Positions 6,399-13,826 of a stretch of DNA of 20,687 nt are shown here, piece by piece; the stretch's first letter is position 1, and the number at the start of each line of letters is the position of its first letter. The position numbers and the translations under genes are program-made. The stretch lies in assembly GCA_945870115.1 (NCBI GenBank), contig CAMBRH010000016.1:1-20687 (forward strand). Direction: 5' to 3'. The DNA is from Chitinophaga pinensis (GTDB lineage: Bacteria > Bacteroidota > Bacteroidia > Flavobacteriales_D > Crocinitomicaceae). The notes under the pieces were generated by a model, which had not been told where the DNA came from, searched no databases, and worked only from the letters and a program-made list of their open reading frames with translations.

Positions 6399-7376
6399 AT
6401 GAAAAATATAAAAATTAAATTAATTTTTCTTACTGGAATTTTGTTTCCTACTTTGTTTTTCTCTCAATCATTTGCACCTGCAGCTGGAAATATTGGTACT
6501 ACAGCAATTCACAAAGATAGTTCAGCACTTGTTTCTTGGGCAAATGGAATTGAATTACAACGAGGATATTTAAATATTTCGAATAAATCTCTGGGATTCG
6601 CCAATTTTGGACTTGCTGAAAATGCTTTATATCAAGCAGAAGGAAATTCTTATGATGTCGTTTCTTTAGGCGACAGTGGAGTTGCTATTTTAACTTTCCC
6701 AAACCCAATAAAAAATGGAAATGGAGCTGATTTTGCCGTTTTTGAAAATAGTTTTGCGGATGATTATTTAGAATATGCTTTCGTGGAGGTAAGCTCAGAT
6801 GGAATTAATTTTGTTCGCTTCCCTCCTATTTCTGAAACACAAACTACTGTTCAAATTGATGGACTCGGACTTTCTGATTGTAGGAATGTGAATAATTTGG
6901 CAGGAAAATACCGTCAAGGATATGGTACGCCATTTGATTTGGAAGAATTAGTTGGAATTGCACCTCAAAGTGTTGATTTGAATAATATTACACATGTAAA
7001 AATTATCGACGTAATTGGAAGTATTAATGCTCAATTCGGAACTTTTGACTCTAGTGGAAATATAATTAATGAACCTTGGCCGTCAGAATTTGACTCTGGA
7101 GGATTTGACTTAGACGGAATAGCAGTTTTAAATCAATTCGTGAATTTAGAAGAACAAAAGAATTCTATTTTAGATTTAATAAAAATTGAAAATGACATTA
7201 TTTATTATTTATCTGAAAATAAAACAGATTTAAAAATTTTTGATTTAACAGGAAAAGTGATTATCGAAAGTTCTGCTGATAAAGAAATAAATATTCAATA
7301 CTTGTTAAGTGGAATCTATTTTTTAAAATTTGAATTTGCTGATCAGGATGGTGAGATGCGCTTTTTTAAGAAATAA
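6399..7376 (+). CDS. Secreted cell-surface protein with T9SS-type tail
   Basis: The 325-residue protein has a signal peptide (MKNIKIKLIFLTGILFPTLFFSQ). A central domain follows with YDVVSLGDSGVAILTF, GADFAVFENSF, EYAFVEVSSDGINFVRFPP and a GGFDLDGIAVLN end. The C-terminal part (DLKIFDLTGKVIIES, LLSGIYFLKFEF, MRFFKK) has the shape of a type A T9SS sorting domain although the usual YPNP opening is replaced. The DFAVFENSF family is widespread in Bacteroidota and also occurs as PEP-CTERM proteins elsewhere; its function is not established. From memory, relatives lie beside BtuB/BtuG genes, so it could be a displaced member of the B12 locus, now cut off by the ORF6N and dehydrogenase genes. That link is inference. 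Confidence 0.78.
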   Translation: MKNIKIKLIFLTGILFPTLFFSQSFAPAAGNIGTTAIHKDSSALVSWANGIELQRGYLNISNKSLGFANFGLAENALYQAEGNSYDVVSLGDSGVAILTFPNPIKNGNGADFAVFENSFADDYLEYAFVEVSSDGINFVRFPPISETQTTVQIDGLGLSDCRNVNNLAGKYRQGYGTPFDLEELVGIAPQSVDLNNITHVKIIDVIGSINAQFGTFDSSGNIINEPWPSEFDSGGFDLDGIAVLNQFVNLEEQKNSILDLIKIENDIIYYLSENKTDLKIFDLTGKVIIESSADKEINIQYLLSGIYFLKFEFADQDGEMRFFKK

Positions 7377-7377
7377 A

Positions 7378-7405
7378 AAAACCACCAAGAAATCTTGATG
7401 GTTTT
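7378..7405. terminator. Convergent (bidirectional) terminator
   Basis: AAAACCACCAAGA (7378-7390) pairs with TCTTGATGGTTTT (7393-7405) except for one C:A mismatch. A-runs before and T-runs after the stem make it work in both directions. It starts right after the stop of the plus-strand T9SS gene and 18 bases beyond the stop of the minus-strand small gene, so it serves both. Confidence 0.8.
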
Positions 7406-7422
7406 CAAAAATTAAATTCAAC

Positions 7423-7632
7423 TTATACTTTTACAACATTCTTTACAATTTTTTTTCCATCTGGTGGAGTAACGGTTGTATAAACAACTTGATCTCCAAC
7501 AGCTAATTTTTTTTGAGCATCAGGATTGTAAAATCCAAATTCCTTTCCGGTTTTTTCATCAGAAACTAATCCTGTTTCAAAATCATAAAATTCAATTAAT
7601 TTTCCTTTTCTTTCTTTTTCTACTACTGCCAT
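7423..7632 (-). CDS. Small OB-fold/cold-shock-like protein
   Basis: The 69-residue product has a beta-rich pattern like a cold-shock domain: KGKLIEFYDFETGLVSDEKTGKEFGFYNP, then LAVGDQVVYTTVTPPDGKKIVKNVVKV. The GK-x-EFYD-x-x-x-GLV opening, the GDQVVY turn and the final NVVKV strand line up with the KG-V-F-G-I / GD-V-F / A-NV skeleton of CspA-type proteins. The two aromatic RNP motifs are only partly kept, so nucleic-acid binding is plausible rather than certain. It is preceded by a long AT-rich 5' leader of roughly 70 nt from a probable minus-strand -7 box at 7710-7717. It is divergent from the SpoIIE-type gene and ends at a shared terminator. Confidence 0.6.
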   Translation of the reverse strand: MAVVEKERKGKLIEFYDFETGLVSDEKTGKEFGFYNPDAQKKLAVGDQVVYTTVTPPDGKKIVKNVVKV

Positions 7633-7687
7633 GTTTTTTGGTTTTAAGTTTTTTTTATAATTAAATTTTTCGTTTCAACTATTTTTT

Positions 7688-7695
7688 TATATTTA
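7688..7695 (+). promoter_or_regulatory. Possible -7 box for the TPR-SpoIIE gene
   Basis: TATATTTA is one base from TAnnTTTG and lies 31 bases before the TTG start at 7727. It lies about 14 bases from the minus-strand box, so the two promoters would interfere. Confidence 0.35.
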
Positions 7696-7709
7696 CAGTT
7701 TACTAAGGT

Positions 7710-7717
7710 CAAATATA
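7710..7717 (-). promoter_or_regulatory. -7 box for the small OB-fold gene
   Basis: On the minus strand this reads TATATTTG, a full TAnnTTTG match, 77 bases upstream of the ATG at 7632. No TTG -33 element is clear. It overlaps the promoter zone of the divergent gene. Confidence 0.5.
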
Positions 7718-7726
7718 TAAATTAAT

Positions 7727-9721
7727 TTGAAAAAAGTCGTTTACATAATTTTATTTTTGTTCGTTAATCTAACAAATGTCTATTTTAGTCAAGATAAAGT
7801 AGATGTATATCTTGACAAATTTAAAAATTCAAAGGAAGATACAAACAAAATAAATTTAGCAATAAAAATTTTAGATTTACAACTTGATGATGATAGAATC
7901 AATAATTTAGAAATTCTTCTAAATGCTGAAAATACAGCGAAAAAAGTCAATTTCAAAAAACACATAATTTTTAATCGAATTGCAAATCATTATTTAAACA
8001 TTTCAAAATACAAAAAAGCTACTGAATATTCACTTCGTTTATTAAAAGAAACAAAAATTTTAAATGGAAACGAAAAGTACGATTATGAAGGTCGTGCTTC
8101 CGAAAAATTAGCATCAATAAATTCAAACTTAGGAAATATTTCTCTTGCAATAAAAAATCAAACTGATGCAATAAATTCATACAAAAAAATCAAAGGAGAT
8201 ACATACTTTTATGTTGCTTATATTAATCTTGCAAACTTTCAAATGGCTGCAAATAATATCGAAAAAGCAATCTATTATTATGAATATGTTGAAAGAAATT
8301 TAATTAAAGAAGAAAACTATACATACTTAACTTACGTTTACAATGGTATTGCAAGTTGTTATGATAAAAAGGGAAATAAATTAAAATCAATCGAATTTTA
8401 TGAAAAATCTAAAAATGCAATTATAAAATATACACCTGACGATCTGAGTTCTTTGGCAGTATCTTATAATAATATTGGAGAGAATTTTAATGATATTGGT
8501 AATTATTCTGCTGCAATTTATAATTTGTCAGAAGCTATTTCAATTTTCAAAAGATTAAATGATCAATTAAGTTTAAAAGATAGTTATTACAATATCTCTT
8601 TAGCATACAGAAATCTTAATCAATACAAGCAATCAAATGATTTTATGATGGCTTACATGGAATTAAAAGATTCAATTTTTGATGAAGATACCAAAAAAAC
8701 AATTCACGATCTATCAATTAAATATGAATCAGAGAAAAAAGAACAAGAAAATAAAATTTTAGCAAAAGATAACGAAAAAAAACAACTTTCACTTTATTTT
8801 TCTTTAGCTGCGATTATTCTAATTTTTATCATTTTACTTATAATTTATAGAAATAATCGAATTAAAGCGAGAACAAATATTTTATTAGAAAAACAAAATA
8901 AAGTTATTGAAGAGCAAAAAGAACTTGTAGAAGAACAACATTTTTTGTTAGAAGAAAAATCCAAAGAAATTACAGATAGTATCAAATATGCAGAACGCAT
9001 TCAAGGAGCAATTTTACCTCCAGAACAAAAATGGAATTACATTCTTCCAAATTCTTTTATTTTAAATAAACCAAAAGATATACTTAGTGGAGATTTTTAT
9101 TGGATTGCAGAAACAGAGGATAGAATTTTTGTTGCTGCAGCCGATTGCACTGGTCACGGAGTTCCTGGAGCTTTGATTTCTATTGTTAATTTTAATTTGC
9201 TAAATAAAGCTGTTTTAGAACGTGGATTAAGTTCACCTTCAGAAATTTTAGACGCAGTAAATGTGTGGTTGACTGAAAGTTTAAATCAAACTACTCATGA
9301 AAGTTCGATTAAAGATGGCATGGATATCGCTTTGATTTCAATAAACAAGAAAAATGGTCAAGTGCTTTATTCAGGAGCAAATAATCCACTTTACATTTTC
9401 TCAAACAATGAATTGACAGAATATAAAGCTGATAAATTTCCTGTTGGAGCTTATGCAAATGAGAAACTAAATAATTTTTCGACTAAGGAAATTCAAACGA
9501 AATTTGGTGATACAATTTATTTGTTTTCAGATGGTTTTGCAGATCAATTTGGTGGTGAAAATGGTAAGAAATTCAAATACAAACAATTCAAAGAAAGTTT
9601 GTTTCAAGCAAAAGACTTGCCAATTGAAAAACAAAAAGATTTTCTACATAAAAAATACAGAGAATGGAGAGGAAAATTGGAGCAAACAGATGATATTTTA
9701 ATTATTGGAATTAAGATTTAA
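7727..9721 (+). CDS. TPR-containing membrane protein with SpoIIE-type PP2C phosphatase domain
   Basis: The 664-residue protein starts at TTG 7727; the in-frame stop at 7718-7720 rules out earlier usual starts and the codon begins a good signal peptide (MKKVVYIILFLFVNLTNVYFSQ). Residues about 25-330 are tetratricopeptide repeats (for example ASINSNLGNISLAIKNQTDA, YNNIGENFNDIGNYSAAIYN), facing the periplasm. One membrane helix spans about 354-374, followed by a coiled coil (about 380-425). The cytoplasmic SpoIIE/PP2C domain covers about 440-664 with metal-site motifs DILSGDFYW, D473-CTGHGVPGALIS, D602-G and D655-D. Such proteins relay a periplasmic signal by dephosphorylating serine/threonine on an anti-sigma-antagonist-like partner. 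No anti-sigma factor or antagonist is next to it, so its partner is elsewhere. Confidence 0.9.
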   Translation: MKKVVYIILFLFVNLTNVYFSQDKVDVYLDKFKNSKEDTNKINLAIKILDLQLDDDRINNLEILLNAENTAKKVNFKKHIIFNRIANHYLNISKYKKATEYSLRLLKETKILNGNEKYDYEGRASEKLASINSNLGNISLAIKNQTDAINSYKKIKGDTYFYVAYINLANFQMAANNIEKAIYYYEYVERNLIKEENYTYLTYVYNGIASCYDKKGNKLKSIEFYEKSKNAIIKYTPDDLSSLAVSYNNIGENFNDIGNYSAAIYNLSEAISIFKRLNDQLSLKDSYYNISLAYRNLNQYKQSNDFMMAYMELKDSIFDEDTKKTIHDLSIKYESEKKEQENKILAKDNEKKQLSLYFSLAAIILIFIILLIIYRNNRIKARTNILLEKQNKVIEEQKELVEEQHFLLEEKSKEITDSIKYAERIQGAILPPEQKWNYILPNSFILNKPKDILSGDFYWIAETEDRIFVAAADCTGHGVPGALISIVNFNLLNKAVLERGLSSPSEILDAVNVWLTESLNQTTHESSIKDGMDIALISINKKNGQVLYSGANNPLYIFSNNELTEYKADKFPVGAYANEKLNNFSTKEIQTKFGDTIYLFSDGFADQFGGENGKKFKYKQFKESLFQAKDLPIEKQKDFLHKKYREWRGKLEQTDDILIIGIKI

Positions 9722-9786
9722 ATTTACCACAAAAAAGATTTTTAAACCATTCATCTAAAAAAAAAATCAAGAAGAAAATCTTTGAG

Positions 9787-9794
9787 TATATTTG
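9787..9794 (+). promoter_or_regulatory. -7 box for the DUF6702-M1 peptidase operon
   Basis: TATATTTG matches the Bacteroidota -7 consensus and lies 25 bases before the ATG at 9820, a normal leader length. The -33 region is A-rich without a clear TTG. Confidence 0.6.
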
Positions 9795-9819
9795 TTTTAC
9801 TAAAACTTATGTAAACGCA

Positions 9820-10320
9820 ATGAAGTTATTATTTTTCTTTTTTCTTTTTATTTGTTCTTCCAAAACTTTTGCACACAGCTATTTTTTTGCTTTTGCAGAA
9901 GTTGAATATAATGTGATGCAAGAAAAATTAGAGGGAACCTTGATTTTCACTTCTCATGATTTAGAAGAAGTTTTAATGGCAAAAGGAATAATTACTTCCA
10001 AATTTGAAAAACTACAGCATGATTCTATCACAATTTCAGCTCTTGGAAATGCCCTTTTTAATGATTTTAAGTTTTATTCAAACCAAGTTCCAATTAAATT
10101 AAATGCCTTAGATTTCTCTCTCACCAAAAATGGATTAATCGAAATTTATTTCAAAAGTGAAAAAGTTAAATTGAGTCAAGATTTTGAGTTACAATTTGAA
10201 TCCCTCATGGATATTTATCCAAAACAACAAAATAAAATTACCTTTATTCAAAACAATGAAAAACAAACCTATGTTTTTATGAATAATGAAACTAGAAGAA
10301 AAATAACTATTTTAAACTAA
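9820..10320 (+). CDS. DUF6702-family secreted protein
   Basis: The 166-residue product has a signal peptide (MKLLFFFFLFICSSKTFAHS). The mature start HSYFFAFAEVEYNVMQEKLEGTLIFTSHDLEEVL matches the H-x-Y-x-x-x-x-E-I-x-Y-N / F-x-x-DLEE pattern of DUF6702, a small beta-rich family of Bacteroidota. Conserved later parts are YFKSEKVKLSQDFELQFES and the QNNEKQTYVFMNNETRRKITILN end. No catalytic residues are evident; it is probably periplasmic. Its stop is 2 bases from the start of an M1 metallopeptidase, and that gene order is recurrent in this phylum, suggesting the two work together. The function is unknown. Confidence 0.8.
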   Translation: MKLLFFFFLFICSSKTFAHSYFFAFAEVEYNVMQEKLEGTLIFTSHDLEEVLMAKGIITSKFEKLQHDSITISALGNALFNDFKFYSNQVPIKLNALDFSLTKNGLIEIYFKSEKVKLSQDFELQFESLMDIYPKQQNKITFIQNNEKQTYVFMNNETRRKITILN

Positions 10321-10322
10321 AT

Positions 10323-12635
10323 ATGAAGAATTTTAAAACTTTTATAACATCCATTTTCTCCACTTTATTAATCTGTTCGCAAATTTCTGCTCAGAGTAAA
10401 TTTGCTCAATTGGATTTTGAACTGCCAACCCCAAACGAATATAGAAACGCTTCTGGTGGACCTGGACACAATTATTATCAGCAAAAAGCAGATTATAAAA
10501 TTTCTTTAATTTTAGATGATACCAAACAAATTATTACAGGTGAAGAAACGATAACTTATACTAATAATTCTCCAGATAATTTAGAATTTTTGTGGCTTCA
10601 ATTAGACCAAAATATCTATGCTGAAAATTCTGACACAAAACTAATTGAAGTCGAAAAAATGGAGGATTTCAGAAGTATTTCAGATATTAACAGAGAATTT
10701 TTCAAATACGATGGAGGTTTTAAAGTTGAATCTGTAAGATCTTCTAGTGACCAAAATCTAAAATATTTCATCAATAAAACCATGATGCGCATTGATTTGG
10801 AAAAACCTTTAGGCGCAAAACAATCCATTTCTTTTAAAGTGAAATGGTGGTACAACATCAATGACAGAGCAAAAGTTGGAGGTCGATCTGGTTTAGAATA
10901 TTTCAAAGAAGAAAACAATTACATCTATACAATCGCTCAGTTTTTCCCAAGAATGTGTGTTTACAATGATGTTGAAGGATGGCAAAACAAACAATTTTTG
11001 GGTTCTGGTGAATTTACGCTTCCTTTTGGAGATTACGAAGTAAACATTACTGTTCCAGCAGATCACATAGTTGGAGCAACAGGAGAATTACAAAATTCTG
11101 GTGATATACTAAGTTCAGAACAAAAAAGTAGGTTAAAATTAGCTGCAAGTGCGACTTCTCCTGTTTTAATAGTAACCCAAAAAGAAGCAGAAGAAAATGA
11201 AAAAGAAGGAACTACTAAAACGAAAACATGGAAATTTAAAGCAATAAATGTACGTGATTTTGCTTTTGCTTCCTCCAGAAAATTTATGTGGGATGCACAA
11301 GGGGTGAAAATTGGCGACAAAAATATTCTCGCTATGTCATATTACCCTAAAGAAGGAAATCCACTTTGGGAAAAATATTCAACAAAATTAGTAGTTCATA
11401 CATTAATAACATATTCTAAATACACAACAAATTATACTTATCCAGTAGCTATTTCAGTTCACACAGACCGAATCGGAATGGAATATCCAATGATTTGTTT
11501 TAATGGTGGAAGACCTGAAAAAGATGGAACCTATTCTGAGGACACAAAATATGGAATGTGGGGAGTAATTATTCACGAAGTAGGTCACAACTTTTTCCCA
11601 ATGATTATTAATTCTGACGAAAGACAATGGTCCTGGATGGATGAAGGTTTGAATACTTTTGTGCAATATTTGACCGAACAAGAATGGGAACGAGGATATC
11701 CATCTCGAAGAGGTCCAGCGCCATACATCGCAGATTACATGCGTGGTGACAAGAAATTCATTTCGCCAATTATGACAAACTCCGAATCCATTTTTCAATT
11801 TGGAAACAATGCTTATGGAAAACCGGCAACTGCCTTAAATATTTTGCGTGAAACAATCATGGGAAGAGAATTATTTGATTATTCCTTCAAAATGTATTGC
11901 GAAAGATGGAAATTTAAGCACCCAACTCCAGCGGATTTTTTCAGAACGATGGAAGATGCTTCAGCAGTAGACTTAGATTGGTTTTGGAGAGGATGGTTTT
12001 TCTCAACTGATTTCGTAGATATTTCTCTTGATGAAGTAAATTATTTTCAGTTAAACACTGCAAATCCTGATACTGAAAAGGAAATCAAACGCCTTGAAAA
12101 AGAAAATAAAGCAATATTTATTGGCGATACACGCAACAAAACGTCTATAAAAACAACAGTTAATGAACAAGATCCAACAATTGATGATTTTTATGCAAAA
12201 AGAAATGTCTTTAAGGCGGATACTTTAGACAAAATTCTCTATGCAGAAAACAAGAAAAAAATGTCTGCCGAAGAATTGGCTTTACTGAATTCAAACAAAC
12301 AATTTTATGAATTGAAATTTACTAATAAAGGAGGTTTGGTTTCTCCGATTATCATTCAAGCGAATTTTGAAGATGGAACAAATAAAGTAACGTATATTCC
12401 TGCAGAAATTTGGAGAAAAGAAGAATTTAAAGTTTCAAAAGTAATGATTTACGACAAAAAAGTAATTTCTTTTCAAATCGATCCATTTTTAGAAACTGCT
12501 GATACTGATGTAGATAACAATGCTTGGCCACAGAAAAATGAACCTACACGTTTTGAATTATTTCAACAACAAAGAGAAAAAGAAAATCCAATGCAACGCG
12601 CAAAACGAGCAGAGGAATTGATGAAAGGGAAGTAA
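10323..12635 (+). CDS. M1-family zinc metallopeptidase (aminopeptidase N-like), exported
   Basis: The 770-residue protein starts with a signal peptide (MKNFKTFITSIFSTLLICSQISAQ). An N-terminal beta-saddle domain follows (YKISLILDDTKQIITGEETITYTNNSP). The zinc signature is complete: HEVGH at 418-422, with the third ligand Glu441 after 18 residues (HEXXH-X18-E). The GMEYP at 385-389 takes the place of the GAMEN substrate motif, a common variant in bacterial M1 peptidases of this subgroup. It should remove N-terminal residues from peptides in the periplasm or outside. The C-terminal part from about 540 carries charged linkers and a final helix (QQQREKENPMQRAKRAEELM). It is co-transcribed with the DUF6702 gene. 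No T9SS tail is seen. Confidence 0.92.
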   Translation: MKNFKTFITSIFSTLLICSQISAQSKFAQLDFELPTPNEYRNASGGPGHNYYQQKADYKISLILDDTKQIITGEETITYTNNSPDNLEFLWLQLDQNIYAENSDTKLIEVEKMEDFRSISDINREFFKYDGGFKVESVRSSSDQNLKYFINKTMMRIDLEKPLGAKQSISFKVKWWYNINDRAKVGGRSGLEYFKEENNYIYTIAQFFPRMCVYNDVEGWQNKQFLGSGEFTLPFGDYEVNITVPADHIVGATGELQNSGDILSSEQKSRLKLAASATSPVLIVTQKEAEENEKEGTTKTKTWKFKAINVRDFAFASSRKFMWDAQGVKIGDKNILAMSYYPKEGNPLWEKYSTKLVVHTLITYSKYTTNYTYPVAISVHTDRIGMEYPMICFNGGRPEKDGTYSEDTKYGMWGVIIHEVGHNFFPMIINSDERQWSWMDEGLNTFVQYLTEQEWERGYPSRRGPAPYIADYMRGDKKFISPIMTNSESIFQFGNNAYGKPATALNILRETIMGRELFDYSFKMYCERWKFKHPTPADFFRTMEDASAVDLDWFWRGWFFSTDFVDISLDEVNYFQLNTANPDTEKEIKRLEKENKAIFIGDTRNKTSIKTTVNEQDPTIDDFYAKRNVFKADTLDKILYAENKKKMSAEELALLNSNKQFYELKFTNKGGLVSPIIIQANFEDGTNKVTYIPAEIWRKEEFKVSKVMIYDKKVISFQIDPFLETADTDVDNNAWPQKNEPTRFELFQQQREKENPMQRAKRAEELMKGK

Positions 12636-12689
12636 AACTGCTTTAAAGATTTTAAAAAAAACCTTTTCCTTTTATTTCTGTTATACTTC

Positions 12690-12697
12690 TACATTGC
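12690..12697 (+). promoter_or_regulatory. Possible -7 box for the DUF2071 gene
   Basis: TACATTGC is one base short of TAnnTTTG and lies 25 bases before the ATG at 12715. It contains the TTG (12694) that would be the alternative start codon. Confidence 0.4.
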
Positions 12698-12714
12698 AAA
12701 TAAAAAGCCTGAAA

Positions 12715-13428
12715 ATGAGAAAGTTTTTGACAGCCCAATGGGAAAATATAATAATGGCAAACTACGAAATTGATCCAGCCATTTTAAGTACTTACTTACC
12801 AAAAGGAGTTGAACTAGATTATTTTGAAGGTAAAACTTACGTTAGTTTAGTTGGATTCATGTTTAAAAACACGTCCATTTTTAAAATTCCAATTCCTTTA
12901 ATGGGTACTTTTGAAGAGGTTAATCTAAGATTTTATGTGAAACGAAAAGTAGGAACTGAAATAAGACGAGGTGTAGTTTTTATCAATGAAACAGTTCCAA
13001 ATAAGTTAGTTGCTTATGTGGCAAATAAACTGTACAAGGAACATTACATAGCTATTCCTACCAAACACAATTGGGATTTTCAGAAAGAACAAAAAGTCAT
13101 AAAATACGAATGGAAAGTAAATGAAATTTGGAATTCAATAGTGGTAGAAGCTTCACAAAAAAAACAAAAAATGCTTTCCGGAAGTATTGAAGAATATATT
13201 TTTGAACATTATTTTGGATATACAAAAGTAAATAAGCAAAGAAGCATAGAATATAAAATAAATCACCCTAGTTGGGAAATTAATTTAATCCAAAATCATC
13301 AAATTAAGTGTGACTTTGCCACTTTTTACGGTCAAGATTTTAAAGTGCTAAACGACATAAAACCAAATTCAGTCATGCTTGCTGAAGGATCTCAAATAAG
13401 TGTTGATTGGAAACGAGTTTCTTTTTAG
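12715..13428 (+). CDS. DUF2071 (YqjF-like) protein
   Basis: From ATG 12715 the product is 237 residues and starts MRKFLTAQWENIIMANYEID; the frame is open to TTG 12694 but that codon lies in the probable promoter. Family marks are the AQWENIIMANYEIDPAILSTYLPKGVELDYFEGKTYVSLVGFMF opening, the NLRFYVKR strand, RRGVVFINETVPN and the FEHYFGYTKV region. DUF2071/YqjF proteins have an acetoacetate-decarboxylase-like fold; no function is established for this branch and no catalytic lysine can be assigned with confidence here. No signal peptide, so it is cytoplasmic. It appears to be transcribed alone. Confidence 0.82.
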   Translation: MRKFLTAQWENIIMANYEIDPAILSTYLPKGVELDYFEGKTYVSLVGFMFKNTSIFKIPIPLMGTFEEVNLRFYVKRKVGTEIRRGVVFINETVPNKLVAYVANKLYKEHYIAIPTKHNWDFQKEQKVIKYEWKVNEIWNSIVVEASQKKQKMLSGSIEEYIFEHYFGYTKVNKQRSIEYKINHPSWEINLIQNHQIKCDFATFYGQDFKVLNDIKPNSVMLAEGSQISVDWKRVSF

Positions 13429-13516
13429 TTTTATGACTAAAACATAACAAGGTTTTCATAAGGATTTTTCAACAAACAAAACATATTTTTTTAAAAAACT
13501 GTGAACAATACTTACA

Positions 13517-13524
13517 TACATTTG
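13517..13524 (+). promoter_or_regulatory. -7 box for the small membrane protein pair
   Basis: TACATTTG matches TAnnTTTG exactly and lies 33 bases before the ATG at 13558. It supports real transcription of the two short genes. No clear -33 element. Confidence 0.55.
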
Positions 13525-13557
13525 TTTTATAATCAAAATATGTAAATCAAAGAAAAT

Positions 13558-13734
13558 ATGTTTAAAAAATTTACTTTAGCCGACAAACTAATGTTCGCAG
13601 CAGCAATGCTTTCATTAATTTATTCTGAAATGTTATTTTTTCAAGGAGAAAAAGAAGATGCTCACTTTGTTGGAATTTGGGTTCCTTCCATATTAGCTTT
13701 TGGAATATATTTAAAACTAATTAAATCAAAATAA
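13558..13734 (+). CDS. Small membrane protein, 58 residues, unknown function
   Basis: The frame MFKKFTLADKLMFAAAMLSL... to ...FGIYLKLIKSK has a normal ATG, a -7 box at a good distance and codon use like its neighbours. Two hydrophobic segments are visible: about 11-27 (LMFAAAMLSLIYSEMLF) and about 38-52 (FVGIWVPSILAFGIYL), joined by a charged loop QGEKEDAH. This suggests a two-helix inner-membrane protein with positive ends. It is followed after 1 base by another small frame. From memory similar small proteins exist in flavobacteria, without known function. Confidence 0.6.
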   Translation: MFKKFTLADKLMFAAAMLSLIYSEMLFFQGEKEDAHFVGIWVPSILAFGIYLKLIKSK

Positions 13735-13735
13735 T

Positions 13736-13825
13736 ATGTCAGAATCTATACCTTACTTCGCTGGTGCAATTACAATTCTTTTTGGAATAGCATTTTTTTA
13801 TTCTTTACAAGAGAAAGAAAAATAA
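13736..13825 (+). CDS. Single-helix membrane microprotein, 29 residues
   Basis: MSESIPYFAGAITILFGIAFFYS followed by LQEKEK. One hydrophobic helix spans about 7-23, with a short polar N-terminus and a charged tail. The start lies 1 base after the stop of the preceding small gene, so translation is probably coupled. Size and layout are like subunit-stabilising microproteins of membrane complexes, but no partner can be named. Without conservation data it could be a chance frame. Confidence 0.45.
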   Translation: MSESIPYFAGAITILFGIAFFYSLQEKEK

Positions 13826-13826
13826 A

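Noticed and set aside
10616..11798. Three minus-strand frames of 85-114 residues opposite the M1 peptidase gene
   Set aside because: They are reverse-strand shadows of a clear, motif-complete coding sequence and have no domain signature or promoter.
12694..12714. TTG at 12694 as start of the DUF2071 gene
   Set aside because: It overlaps a -7-like sequence; ATG 12715 gives the family's usual N-terminus.
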